Source: Epiperipatus broadwayi (taxonomy: Eukaryota > Onychophora > Udeonychophora > Euonychophora > Peripatidae). From it: a DNA stretch of 64,000 nucleotides. Of the stretch, positions 48,246 through 63,020 are shown piece by piece. Both the position numbers and the translations under genes were made by a program. Each line of letters begins with the position of its first letter. The stretch's first letter is position 1. The stretch covers positions 3,442,452-3,506,451 of the forward strand of contig JAQFVV010000036.1 in the NCBI GenBank assembly GCA_028023455.1. Direction: 5' to 3'. Below the pieces are notes generated by a model. That model was not told the DNA's origin. It searched no databases and worked only from the letters and a program-made list of their open reading frames with translations.

Positions 48246-48984
48246 GTATCTATATATACTTGTATTCAAATATGAACATAAAATTAAAAGTGCAAGTTAT
48301 GTCATCTGTCTCAATATTTTCATTTATTCAAAGGTATGACTCGTTCAACAGAAATAAAACCACTATCACTCTATTTTATTTTAAAATTTAATAGTTTTAA
48401 TATCTATTATAATTTTTTTATATATATTTTCATTCATTTTAATATTATACACTGCACCGGATTATATTTTTCAAATAAAAACAATAAAATAATACAATCT
48501 TTTTATAACTGTTTTGAAATATAAATTTTAATATAAATCATAACCAAACCTTAAAAAATATTAACAAAATATGGCTATTAATTATTAACAATAAAAAAAA
48601 CTCGTTTTAAAGACTTCATAACCCATTCTAACATGTAAAAAGAAACCTATATTTATTTATCATTATTTATATATGTATGTATATGCATAATGCAAGTATT
48701 TATATATACTCTAAAACAAGTTGGCAAATTGACAAAATTTATTTTCAATAATACAAACGATTTACTATTTTGTATTTTAATTAGAGGAATTTGAACCCAA
48801 ACTTTCAAGCGCAACACTCCATTTATTTTAAAAACAATTCAAGATATGTGTACATAAAAGCATATATATCTTTTCTAAAATCACTAATTGATGAAATCAA
48901 TTATGCTTTTAAATATATTTAACTGATCCTACATGTTTTGGTATCATGTCAGAGTCATAAACTTTGGAGTCAGGGTTTATGGAA
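48246..48984. other. Unassigned AT-rich spacer
   Basis: One further B-box-like piece of the H12 end, on minus at 48784-48798 (GGGTTCAAATTCCTC). No gene. Confidence 0.4.
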
Positions 48985-49180
48985 CAATGTCCATATGGAC
49001 AATTGAAATCTTAAACTAGATTCCAAGAGATTGTAAAAAACCCAGAAAGAGACCACATGTGAGATGGATGGATGAAATAAGAAAGTGTGCAGGGGTGATG
49101 TGGAGAAGATAGTTTGAACTTGGAGAGACCTTCATTCTGCAGTGGATTGATAATGGTTGATAATGATGATGATGACCAGT
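48985..49180 (+). mobile_element. RTE LINE 3'-end fragment
   Basis: Matches 24400-24594 (CTTAAACTAGATTCCAAGAG, GACCACATGTGAGATGGATG, GGTTGATAATGATGATGATG) with a short internal deletion. 5'-truncated. Confidence 0.88.
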
Positions 49181-49194
49181 ACAATAATATATTA

Positions 49195-49400
49195 TCCATT
49201 AGAAACCAGTCAACAGTTAGACAAGCCAAACTGTTGTCAAGGCAACCTTCTTTTAACAATAGAGGTGGATCCCAATATAGATAACAATCAAGAATTTCAA
49301 ACTGTTGTCAATGCAACCTTCTTTTTAGCAATAGAAATGAAATCCCTTTCAAAGTGTTGTCAAGGCAACCTTCTAACAGTTAAAATTATATAATAATTAG
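49195..49400 (+). repeat. Three tandem-like units with X-box-like GTTGTCAAGGCAAC
   Basis: The palindrome occurs at 49233-49246, 49304-49317 (GTTGTCAATGCAAC) and 49356-49369. Each is followed by CTTCT-TTAGCAATAGA. The unit matches the reverse complement of 32935-33130. Confidence 0.7.
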
Positions 49401-50208
49401 ATTAACAACTCAATTCTAGGAAATTAACCACTAGGAAAGCTTGTATTTACATATTTCATTATTTCATCTAATATTGACAAGTTGTAAATTGAAAAATTTC
49501 ATGAATGTCACAAAATAAAATATAGTTTTAAAAGAAGAAATGTGATCAATTTAAAACCTTCACTCTTTGGCTTATATAAATGAATATAGGTAAGTAGGAT
49601 AATATGGTTCATTTTTATCATTTCAAAGACTATATTGTGCTTTGGATTACGAGTATTTCATATGTTAAAGAAACCAGGGTTCAGTTGTTAATCTAATTAG
49701 TATATGTCTATTGTAATGCTTACCAGGGTACATACAAGTAATGCTTACCAGGGTACATACAATTATTTGATGGTACTTATGATATCATTTCTTTATTGGT
49801 GTAATGTGTAATGTTATTACTTTATCATTTCAGGTTTAAATCCTCATCAATAACACATGACAAATATAGAAACATTTATTTGTGAATTCTGTGAATAAAA
49901 TAAAATAAATTTGGAAGAATAGTGACGACTTTTACAATCAAAATTGCTTTATCATATTATATTTGTTTTGGTTTTATTTATTGAAACATTAGCAGCAAAT
50001 ATTAAATGAGAATGTTTACTTAAAATGATTTACAATAATAATATCATTATTTATCAATGATTTTTATCACTATAACATCCAGACACTTCACTCATGAGGG
50101 TGCATGTCCTCAGAGCTGATGGGTTTTTTTTATCTTTCTCAGAATTGTAAGTGTGGCTTATATTCTCCTATTAACATGCTTTAAAAAAGACATTATAACA
50201 ATACTTAT

Positions 50209-50212
<4 letters not shown>
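49401..50212. other. Unassigned AT-rich spacer
   Basis: A short tandem doublet TGCTTACCAGGGTACATACA at 49717-49760; otherwise nothing recognised. Confidence 0.45.

Positions 50213-50261
<49 letters not shown>
50213..50261. repeat. (TA)n microsatellite
   Basis: Uninterrupted TA run. Confidence 0.95.
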
Positions 50262-50263
<2 letters not shown>

Positions 50264-50289
50264 TGCAATAAAAAGATAAATAAAATAAA

Positions 50290-51043
50290 TATAGTTTTAT
50301 TTTATAATATAGGGTATATGAGCACAGACTTTCACATGACCCACCACTCTCCACTCTATCTAATAACACTGATACCCTCAAGCACATATATGCTGAAAAG
50401 ATAAATAATCACCAATTGACGTATTTCATGCTAAACCAGCAATCATCAGTTGGTCCAGATTATCATCTCCCACACATATATACTATAAGTGCTCAGGTAT
50501 ATATTAAGATAGACAATCTTCATACTTTAATGGACAGGCTCCAATCTACTACACACACCAACTCTTCAACTGTCCATCCAATTGAAATCTGATGATGAAA
50601 TGCTCAAAGGCCACCCTGAGGCCGAGATTCTTGTCACACCCATGTTGACCTAAAGTCAATCTGAACCCCACATGTACAGGACATAATCCATTAAATACAT
50701 ATGCAAGGATGGGCAGACATCTCTATAATGTAATAACTGAAACTTAGGCTTATTATATACCTGTGTCTATATATGTAATGTAGGGTATATGAGCAAAGTC
50801 TTTCACATGACCCACCACTCTCCACGCTATCTAATAACACTGATACACTCAAGCACATATATGCTGAAAAGATAAATAATCACCAATATACGTATTTCAT
50901 GCTAAACCAGAAATCATCAGTTGGTCCAGATTAGATAGAGTGGAGAGTGGTGGGTCATGTGAAAGTCTGTGCTCATATACCCTATATTACATATATAGAC
51001 ACAGGTATATAATAAGCCTGTGTTTCAGTTATAGTTTTATTTT
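50290..51043. repeat. Hairpin element, family H12, with perfect 14 bp target-site duplication
   Basis: Bounded by identical TATAGTTTTATTTT at 50290-50303 and 51030-51043. Contents are TCACATGACC (50332-50341, 50803-50812, and reversed at 50953-50962), ACCAGCAATCATCAGTTGG, a GCCGAGATTCTTGTCACACC block and a short returning arm (50934-51029) ending AAGCCTGTGTTTCAGT. The left end is truncated at ATAATATAGGG, whereas the right end matches that of 42024-43063. No transposase or long frame is present. Confidence 0.88.
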
Positions 51044-52068
51044 GTAGATTTGCAAAAATTTATCAAGCCAGATATCCTAATCAAAAGTTCATATCTTTTA
51101 TTTTCTCTACCTCTTTATTAAAGCTTCTCACATATGCATATAAAAAAATTAATTTTTATAGTCTTTATAGTAATACTTTTATTTGTATTCATATATGTAA
51201 GTTAAAGCATAATTCATTCCTTGAATATTTTCAATTTAAATATTTTTATTCTTTAGTAGTCCAATATTATTTCTTTTTAAATATTAAATATATATATTAA
51301 ATTTCCTTTCTTTCAGAATATCATACCATTTTAGTTCTTGAATTTGCTCATCTTCTTTTAGATATCTTTTCTTCTCTTACTGATTTTATTTAGGATTGAT
51401 AATCAACCAAATGTTAAACATAGTTGTGCTTGGTATTAGTGTATTATCCTTCCATTAAATAACATTTTCTCAGCTTATGTGCATAGTTCAGTTTCTTTCC
51501 TAGCAGCTTATGATAGTTGGTATGCAGAACTTGGTAATAGGTTTAAGGTAGGAATCAATGTGCTATTCCCTTCTTTCTAGCTCTCCATATCTGATAGGTA
51601 TCCTAATATAATAAATATTTTCATAACTTCTTTCCGAGCTAGTATATCAAAATAATTGTGCATCAACACCTTTTTAGCCAATTCCTCCCTCTTCTTTTTC
51701 TTCAACAACAACGAGAGAAAAAATCTATATTATTTGTATAACACCAGCTTTGTTTGCATACAATCCCCTTTTTCTTCATCTAGAATCTTTGGAACTCATC
51801 TAAATGAATTTTAGCAATCTATTCTTCTAATAAAGGGGATATTAATTGAATATATCTGTGCATATTTACAAAATAATCTTTATTTATATAACAATTTTAA
51901 ATGCATGAATATTTCAGTCCTCCCTTCTTTCTTCCATCACATATAAGTGTGTGTGTTTGTAAGTGAACACACACACATTATTCGCAAAATATTATCATGT
52001 ACACATTGCATTGCTATGTCAAGAATTACACTCTCTATATATAATTATCAACTAGTACATTAATAAAT
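51044..52068. other. Unassigned AT-rich spacer
   Basis: A charged stretch on the minus strand at about 51700-51600 may be an old coding relic, but no family motif could be recognised. Confidence 0.35.
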
Positions 52069-52220
52069 CTTTGATACAAAACAATATTTGCATCTTTGCT
52101 GCACCAGGCTTTCAATACGGCATAACATAAGCTGTTTTCTATAGTCCTACTTTGACAAAGATATGCTGCATTCAAAGTCCAGTGCAGCAAAGTAACTAAT
52201 ATTGTTTTGTACAAAAATTT
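52069..52220. repeat. Short hairpin repeat
   Basis: The arms TTTGATACAAAACAATATTT and CTTTGCTGCACCAGGCTTTC (left) pair with GAAAGTCCAGTGCAGCAAAG-like and AATATTGTTTTGTACAAA (right) around a loop of about 50 bp. Confidence 0.8.
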
Positions 52221-54631
52221 ATTTCTATAATTATCTACATTCTCTAGTTGAAAGTATTTTACTACATATTATCTATGGTATATCACAAATATGAGTATAT
52301 TTAAAACCATTGTTTAAACAGTAATTGCTGTTGTAATAAAATGGCATTGCTGAATGCTAAGCAGGAGTATAGGTCATTTTGCTATTGCTATAACCATCAG
52401 TTATTATTTTAATAATGTTTTTAAATGTTATATATATATATTGAAGCAATGGATCCGAAAGTCCGATCCATGCTTCACAGCCTTCTATAAACTTAACTAA
52501 TATTGTAGACCTGAATTAAGTTTATAGTTCAATATCAGCAAGATTTTGCATTAAAGCTAAAATTAATACGTTCATTTTGTTTACTTAATGGTATTTAAAT
52601 TTGTATTTGTGTTAAAATATTTTCTTTTATTATAAATTCCGTTAAGATTAAAGTGCTATTAAAATTTACTTGTAAAACTTATTAATCAAACATATATAAA
52701 CGTCAAGCGTATATATATATATATATGATTTAATGCAAAATTCTGTTGAAATAAAATGTTATTTTGTTAAAAGAAATAATATATTTTTCTTTTTAAATTT
52801 TGTTAAAATATGGCGTATGATTTTATTTTAAGATAAGCCTGCCAACATTTCTAAAGGAATGTATGTTTTAATTAGTTAGTCCATTCAAGGCAAATTAAAG
52901 ATGGCCTTTTTTAATTAATATAAATTCATAAGTAAAATACAGAAATCTAGAATAAGAAATTAAAAGTTTATTTTTAGAAAAAGTTACTTTGAAACAAAGG
53001 AGCATGGGGGGTATCAAGATCTAAAATCATACGCAAAATAATAGAAGGGTAGCTGATAGAAAGGTATAAAAAGGAGAGGAGAACAAAAGACTGGGCTCTC
53101 TCTGTTTCTTTTGCTGATTCATGCAGATCCTATGTTTAGATTATTGAGATTTTACTTTTAAAATCTCTTTGGTCTCTTATGCTTATTCATGCAGATCCTG
53201 TGCTTTGCTTTGATAAGAAATTTTGTTTCTAAAAGCAGAAAATATTGTTCCTGAATTAGGCAGATTTTGGCCATTCAATTCGTTCAGGCTGCTGAATTTA
53301 TTCAACTTTTGTCCTTGTAGTCACTGTTATAAGTTTCAACATGCGACATGCTAAAAGTTATATTAATTTGATGGACATGACCATGTTTGGCAGCTAGGCA
53401 AACAGCTTTGCCTGCCACTGGGGTCCTAAAACCATCAAAATCCCATAACATGCCCAAAATAGAAACCTAAACTGTGTGCCGGTCTGTGTAACCTTTTATT
53501 AAAAATGCTGCGTATTTCCATTTCCTTGTGTGGACAAATCCCCACGTATCTAATCAAGCCACCACGTCGAGGGAAACGGATTCAAAAAAAACAAGTACTG
53601 GTAACTGTATGAACCTCCTAATGAACTATTACTTACCTTCTTTTCTAAATGCCTTTCGCTACTTATGTTTTTAATTTTTATTTGTAATGTAACTGTTATT
53701 CTTATTAGACTAATATTAGATTTACTTACTTTTATCGTTTGATCATTTACTTATACTAAAATTTTTCCCCTTCACTATTCCTCATTTTAAAATGCATATA
53801 AATGTTTTCTTGTTTTTTTTATTTGCGGTTTAAATTTTTTTTTTTTCATTTACCACTTACCAATATGAAACAATATCTGTCATTTAAATAATAAAGTTTC
53901 CTTTTATCTGCCAACTTGGTCTCCTCGATAACATCTACTTTGTTTGCATTCATTCCAGTTTTAAATAATTATTTTTAAAAAATCTTTAAATGTTTCCAAA
54001 CTGATTATAAAGCACAAAGCAACTAGAAATTGCTTTGTGAGAGAATTATTTTAATTTGGCTTTATCTAGGGGACACGAGTTAATAATTGTATTCAAATTG
54101 GGAAAGTAATGTTTAAACCACAAAATGTTATATAATTGCCCTCAGCCTTATTGTAAAGATATATAAATATAATCAATTGGGGAATAGCGAAGAAACTTAA
54201 AACCTTTCAAATATTTAAAATTTACATTTTATTAAAATATGTTATTTAATCTAAAAGCTTAAGTTTTTTAATTTTATTTCAATTTCTGATTAGCTTAATC
54301 TGTTATATTGCTCATCCAATGATCCAGGCATGCACAAACATGTATTTCATATTATATGTTTTTTATGCACATTTAATTTATTTAGTCCTGTAAGTGTCCA
54401 CGTCCATGTCTCCCCCTGATGCTAAGCCTGGGCCGGGTAAGAAAATAATTTATGCGTGTCTCAAATAATGTTGTTGGTTCATAATTAGACTCAATAATCG
54501 GTGAAGAGGGTAGAGGTCATAGTATTCTTGATTTAATATCTCGTGTATGGGTGGCCTCAAGGTACTTTCGCCTAGTATTCTAAATGGGTTAAACCAACAT
54601 ACATCATCTGACCGGTACAATATATATATAT
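52221..54631. other. Unassigned stretch with promoter-like and GC-richer pockets
   Basis: Two richer pockets (about 52980-53600 and 54381-54620) contrast with the AT-rich surroundings; see the separate promoter entry. No multi-codon exon with clear family identity could be found. Confidence 0.35.
53065..53074 (+). promoter_or_regulatory. Strong TATA-box-like core promoter
   Basis: TATAAAAAGG is followed about 30 bp downstream by GACTGGGCTCTCTCTGTTTC, a pyrimidine-rich start-like region. Downstream, ATTCATGCAGATCCT occurs twice (about 53115 and 53185). The layout could be a gene promoter or the U3/R part of an LTR. No coding frame follows. Confidence 0.3.
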
Positions 54632-54980
54632 GATCACTAGATGGAGCTTTACCAATAGCTTACTAACAAGCTTAGTTTACATAAATGCTGAGAGAGATAG
54701 AATTCAATATCTCTTTTGTTGTCTCCAACCTTTAACCCATATTTTTGAGAGAGTTGGTTCACATCAGTAAAGGGTTTTCCTATCCTTTACTGACGTGAGC
54801 CAACTAGCTCAAAACCATGGTTTAAAGGTTGGAGACAATGAAAGAAATATTGAATTCTATTTCTCTCAGCTTTTATGTAAACTAAGCTTGTTAGTGAGTT
54901 ATTGGTAAAGCTCCATCTAGTGATCATAAAGTGCAAGCTATGAGCAAGTTACAAAATTTATAACTTGTTTTGTGTATCAT
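54632..54980. repeat. Hairpin element, family H2, copy 2
   Basis: Arms run from GATCACTAGATGGAGC (54632) to its complement at about 54925. The apical region is TTCACATCAGTAAAGGG. The one-sided tail (54926-54975, with ACAAATTTATAACTTG-like sequence) lies on the right and is followed by a TA run. The left arm begins directly after a TA run. Confidence 0.86.
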
Positions 54981-55824
54981 ATATATATTGAGATTGATTG
55001 TATTTACATATTTATCATTTAAATATTTGTTATAAAATTTTAAATAAGAAGTAAAACTTATTAATTAAAATCAATCTGTTAAATACAAAAATATCTTATA
55101 ATAAATATCTAGTTTAAGTTTTACTCTTATCCTGAAACCATTATCTTGATCTCCAATGAGTCAAATCAGTTAATCAATGAATCACAATATGATAGATCGT
55201 ACTTTATGAAATCCAGAAAAACTGTGGCCTAATCTTCAATTGCTATTTCAAATTTATTATTTAACAATAACAGAAATAATTTCAAATTTTCTTATTACAT
55301 AAATCTTTATGTCTTCAAACTATTATAAATTTTAAAACCCTCATATTATTAGCTATTTTAGCATGAAACTTATGGTTCACAAATTAGAAAATATATTCTT
55401 ATAAATTATAATTGTTCTTATAACAATTAAATAATTATATATTTTAAATTTATAGAAATCATATGTACTTATGCTATGCAAGCAAATAGTAGCTTATATT
55501 GCTAAAACTATTAGAAACTACACATATTAATAAACTCATTACATTAAATATGCATTCTTTCTGAATTGTTTTATGTGCATTAACATATCATATTACTCTT
55601 TGCACTTTTTTTAAATTATTATTAAAATATTTTTAATTATTAATTATATTAAAACTATCTAAAATTGTTTTTTACAGATATAGTAAATGAATTATAATTA
55701 CTTACTTCAGTTGAAGCTCTGAAAAAGACAACTAGATAGCTGAAATTATAAAAAATAATAATAATAACAATAATAATAATAGTAGTAGTGATAGTAGTAA
55801 TAGGAATAACAACCACAACAATGA
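54981..55824. other. Unassigned AT-rich spacer
   Basis: Includes an imperfect AAT/AGT triplet tract at 55755-55800. No gene. Confidence 0.45.
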
Positions 55825-55960
55825 CTGTTGGTTCAGCAAGAAATATGTATATTGGAGATCATTTATCTTTTTCATGTATATGTGGTCATGTGTAACGGTT
55901 GTATAAGATGAAATGGATAACTGTAAGAGCTTGAAAGTCTGAGTTCAAATCCTTTCTAAT
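55825..55960 (+). repeat. H12-related fragment with B-box-like end
   Basis: Reads GGTTCAGCAAGAAATATGTA, GTGGTCATGTGTAACGG, CTTGAAAGTCTGAGTTCAAA and TCC (B-box-like at 55941-55952). It lies between two triplet microsatellites. Confidence 0.7.
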
Positions 55961-56019
55961 TATATTAAGTTCAGTATAGTTAATATACTTCTATTGAAAT
56001 AATAATAATAACAATAGTA

Positions 56020-56122
<103 letters not shown>

Positions 56123-56123
56123 C

Positions 56124-58436
<2,313 letters not shown>

Positions 58437-58523
58437 ATATGTCAAAGCATTGACTGGGAAGCGAACCCGGGCCGGCTGCTTAGAAGGCAGCTATGCTAGC
58501 CGCTAGGCCACCAAAGCTTGACA
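58437..58523 (-). mobile_element. tRNA-derived SINE, type C
   Basis: On minus it has A-box-like GTGGCCTAGCGGCTAGC, the anticodon arm GCTGC-CTTCTAA-GCAGC (TCT at the anticodon position) and B-box GGGTTCGCTTCCC, then GCTTTGACATATA. The acceptor ends do not pair, so it is not a working tRNA gene. The trailing TGACATATA links it to types A and B. Confidence 0.7.
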
Positions 58524-59919
58524 AGAACAAAATATTTGAATTAAATAAATTATGACAACTAGAAGTGAGAAGGATTATCATATATCACACACACAAAACA
58601 AATCGACTTGAAAATGCTAATATAATAAAAACTTATAATATTAATTATTTACTTTGTTTTAATGCACTTAATGCACATTATTATTAGTGCATTTATTTAT
58701 TTGAATATGTACAAACACATGCACATCTATACACGTGCTCTTGTGTGAAGAGAACTCCAGAATAATTTCTAGCTACTGGCCTCCAGCAGTGAGAGAACAT
58801 TATTCAGCAGTCACATTTGTTTTTATCGTGCTATTTAAACTAATGACTTGAAAATATTCAAAGACTTAAGATTTTGAATTCAAAACATTCTCCAAAGATA
58901 ACTTCTCAATCCAACATTAGACAACTAAGTATGCATTTTAATGACTTGACTGAATAACTTAATCGGATTAAGAAGTGAATGTGATCTCAAAGTGGATATC
59001 TGCAATTTCTCACTGATGAAGATAACTAATTATAAACTAACCGGAAAATAGCAAATTCCATTTGGTGTCCACTCATTTCTCATGCTTATAAAAATATCTC
59101 TAGAACGATGTATGTGCTATGTCAATATAGACCTTAAAGGTAAGCAAAGTTTTTAATGTTTTAAATAATAGCTTTTAATGAAATTAATAAATGTATTCCC
59201 AATATAACATGCTGCATTAAATTTAAATGTATATATATTTATTGTCGACAAAGTTCACAAGAGTAATTAACCATATGCATATGTATGTATTCATCGTATA
59301 AGAAAATAAATATTTAAAATTAAGGTTTAAAAAAAGCCAAACGAAATGGAAAACGGCTATACTTTAAAACGTAAATATTTATGGATTTAAAGAGCCAAAT
59401 ATTTTACTTTAATATTATTATTTTATTTTTATACTGTATTTTTATTTGTAATCTCAAAATAATAAATAATTATTTTGAGACTGGATGATATTTTGATTTC
59501 CAAGACTTGTCTAATAATTGAAAAGATAGGCTATAAATTAATTAAGAATAGACTGTTTGTTAAATAAGGTGGCTGAAATGATCGCATGCCCGTGTTAAAG
59601 ATATTAATAATTTATTTGGAGAAGAAATAAAAAGTTGAGAGAACTAATTTAGTTAGATTTTTAATATAAGAGTAGCAGTCCTGTAAATTTGAAAAGAACG
59701 AAGCTTCTTTTATTAAAAAAATAAACTCCTGAAGAAAGTACGCCTGATTTTAAAAAATGTATCAGCTATGATAAAATGTCTAAGCTAAAGGTAGAAGAAA
59801 CTAATCTCTCATCAGTGTTGTACTATTGATAATCGTAGCCTTTATTAAAATTGCTACTATTTAAATACAAGTATATTATATATACTTTTAAACTAGATGT
59901 GTATATATACTTTTAAATT
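58524..59919. other. Unassigned AT-rich spacer
   Basis: No gene or recognised repeat. Confidence 0.4.
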
Positions 59920-60000
59920 AGATGTGCATCGGTTGTATAGGATAGAATGGATGATTAAAGGGAACTTGAAAGTCTGGGTTCAAATCCCCCTAAAATTGCT
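59920..60000 (+). repeat. H12-related tRNA-like fragment
   Basis: GTGCATCGGTTGTATAGG, AACTTGAAAGTCTGGGTTCA and AATCCCCCT. The GGGTTCAAATCCCC at 59976-59989 is the best B-box match in this family. Confidence 0.7.
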
Positions 60001-60238
60001 ATAGTAATAGCGAAGTCAACTTAAAATATATTACATCAAGCACACCAGCTTCAATAAATAAATTATTGAGAAAGTCTGCTTGACAACAAACATGCGAAGA
60101 ACTATGAATATTGTCTGAGTGTTATCCATTGGTTAAATCTAAAAATTCAAAATTAAAATTTTAAAATATATATAAAGCTTTTTCTAAATAAATTCATTAA
60201 GCACTTCAGAAATAAAATGAGCCAATAAAATAATACTT

Positions 60239-60345
60239 TTTTTTTCCTCATGTGTCATAGCATCAGCAGGGAAGCGAACCCGCTAACCCGGGACAACTGC
60301 TTGTAAAGCAGCTGTCTCTGACCTCTCGGGTTCACAATTGCAATC
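60239..60345 (-). mobile_element. tRNA-derived SINE, type B
   Basis: On minus it reads GAACCCGAGAGGTCAGAGAC (A-box side), GCTGCTTTACAAGCAG and B-box GCGGGTTCGCTTCCC, then GATGCTATGACACATGAGG and an A run (T9 at 60239-60247). Confidence 0.83.
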
Positions 60346-60689
60346 TGAATATTAATTAACATTTATAATTTCATAATTATGTAGGCATATTTTTATATAT
60401 ATCCAATACTTTTGGAAATATTGCTATTTAACTTTACTCATTTGTCAAGAAAAAAAAAGGGATTAATTTATAACAAATTAGTTACAGTATTTAAAATTAA
60501 ATATGTTATTTACTTATATTACAATAATTTTGTACTGTGCGTTAATATTATAAAGAATTAATTTCTTATGTTTGCCATGCATGTAAATGAGAAGTGGGAT
60601 ATAAAGAAAATGGCACTTGGTAGTAGCACTTGGTAGTAAACAATTAATTCTTGTTTTAATCACTGGAGTTTGGTGAATTCTGATATGTA

Positions 60690-61290
60690 GATAGACAAGT
60701 GAATGACTAGTTAGGTAAGTATATAAGTGAAAAGATAGATGTTATGGTAGGTAAGTGGTATGGTAGCTATACTGGTATGTAAGTAAATGAGTAGATAGAT
60801 GGGTAGATAGGCTAATAGATATAACACAGACAGTGATTATACAAGCATATATGTGACCAAATAAGTGAATAACCAAAGAAATAGCTAATTAGGTAAGTAA
60901 GGGGATAGACATATGGATAGACAGTCAAGAAGAAAGGTAGAGAGAGACATACTGATAGTTATATGAATAAAGAGCATGTGTGTCTATATGGATAGATAGA
61001 TAGCTAGATGGAAAACCTGCCTGCTTGCTTGCCTACTTTCCTATTTTATCCATCCATCTGCCTGCTTGGATGAATATGGATGGATGGATGAATAGATAAA
61101 GAGAAAGATTAATCAGTTAAAAATATACAGATAGAAAGACAGACAGATAAGTACATAATAAGTAGATAAATGAATAGGTAAGTAGGTAGAGAAATAGATA
61201 AGTAAATAGGTAGGATGGGTAAATAGATGAATGAGTAGATATAGTCAGTCAAAAAAAAGCAGAATAGATATGCAGGTAGGTAAAAATTAT
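60690..61290. repeat. Degenerate GATA/GTAG tetranucleotide tract
   Basis: Imperfect ATAG, GTAG and TAAG units extend for about 600 bp with many single-base changes. No gene. Confidence 0.85.
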
Positions 61291-63020
61291 AAATTAAGAT
61301 TTTTATATTTCAAACAAATGGCTATAGAGCTCAAGATTTTTTTAATACTAATGACTACAAGATATATTTCGACTAATAAAATTTATTCAGTTCAGTCAAG
61401 CCTCATATAATTTTTTCAAATATCTTATAAAGATGTATAATTATACAAATATAATGCCAATCATTTATGTATTTATTGTATAATGATTGTTACAAATTAA
61501 TGCTTATTTAAAATACACACTTATAAATGTTAAATATTTTTAATAAATACATCTGGGTCTTGTTTTATGCAGTAAACAGGTTCTGTAAAAAACCTGCATT
61601 AAAAAAAATTGCACAAAAATAGACTTAACTTACCTTGAAAAATAGGGGATACCTTCTGTAATTTTCAGAAATCACATAAAAGCAAAGCAACAAAAAAAAA
61701 TTACTTTAAAATTCATATTAAAAAAATAAGGAAATAAAGTATGACTAATAAAAAATTTCAAATATTTGAAAAAAAATGATAGAAGACAAACTTTTTTTAC
61801 TTTTTTTATTAACTACAGTATTTAATTTTACATTTTTTATACATATTTTAATCATTATCACTATTTGTCAATATGCTGTTTGTTTGTGAACTGGCAAGAA
61901 ATCAAATTCATCACAAGAAATATAACTAGCGCTACCTCTAGTCTTATGCTATGTTAATAGTTTTCTGTTGACAATGTAATTGATGATTAAACTTTGAGAT
62001 GATGATTTTAATTAATTGTTTATAAATCTTGTGATATCCAGATATACAATTATTTAGCTCTTGTTGGAATTTAAGAGGTTGTTCATTGCAGTAAACTCAG
62101 ATTTCAGCATTTTCTGATGTTTTTCTTTGTCTAAAACATCAATGTAAAATCTATGATTAAATGGTTATTACTTATCAGAAAATAATAAATTTGTCTTCAT
62201 TTGATAGATATTTTTGTTTACTATTGAAATAAATTTTAAATGTTCACATTTTGTTTCTATATTTAAAAAATGAGATCACAATCAAAACAAAAAGATTATA
62301 CTCTATCATTAGAAAGATTATTTTCAGTTTATAAAGTCAACAAAATCTTTTTTTATTTCTGACTATTTTTAAAAATCCAAAAGAATATTTATTTCTGTTA
62401 TATCTAACAAAATATGTTTTAAAAGTTTAAAATTTTTGAATATTTATTGTGATATTTTTATATTCATAAGTATAAATCTGTTATTATTTACTCATAAGTA
62501 TAAGTAGGTTATTTATGTAAAAGCTAAGATTCTAAATAGCTTCAGGCCATATTCACATTAGCTGCTAATATAACATTATATTTTTGAAAAAAAAAGTATT
62601 TCAAGTCAAAATAAGTTATTAATAATTTAAATTTCTTGATAACTAATAAATATAGTGAAATATGATCTTCTTTATTGCATAAAAGAAAACCCACATAAAA
62701 AGATATTAAGAAGAAACATGAATTGCATAACTTCAAAATCGCATTTAAAAAAATTGCATAAAACGAGACCCAGGGGTACTTAGTTATAACAACCATTTTG
62801 TAATAAATACATAAATGATTAATAATCAGTCATAAAGTAAATAATTATTATATTTTATTTAATCTTAAATCAAGCCTTCAAATATATCTCTGATAAATAT
62901 GTGTACTAATCATATTCTATTCATAGCAAGAATCTTACATTTTAAAAAATTATAATTAATATATGTGTATAAGTATCAAAATATTAACTCAGAATATAAT
63001 CAATATTTCTTATAACTGAC
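61291..63020 (-). other. Presumed MLYCD intron downstream of the exon
   Basis: AT-rich. No following MLYCD exon was recognised here or further left. GGGTCTTGTTTTATGCAG (61556) and its near complement (62750-62772) hint at an old inverted repeat. Confidence 0.4.

Noticed and set aside
49195-49400. CRISPR-like array
   Set aside because: Only three units with unequal spacing, in an animal genome; it is a dispersed repeat.
58437-58523. Functional tRNA-Arg(TCT) gene
   Set aside because: The D, anticodon and T arms look right but the acceptor stem does not pair and the 3' flank matches SINE tails.
61620-61680. Tiny MLYCD exon candidate on minus with acceptor and GTAAGT donor
   Set aside because: About 22 bp only and no match to the next expected residues of the protein.
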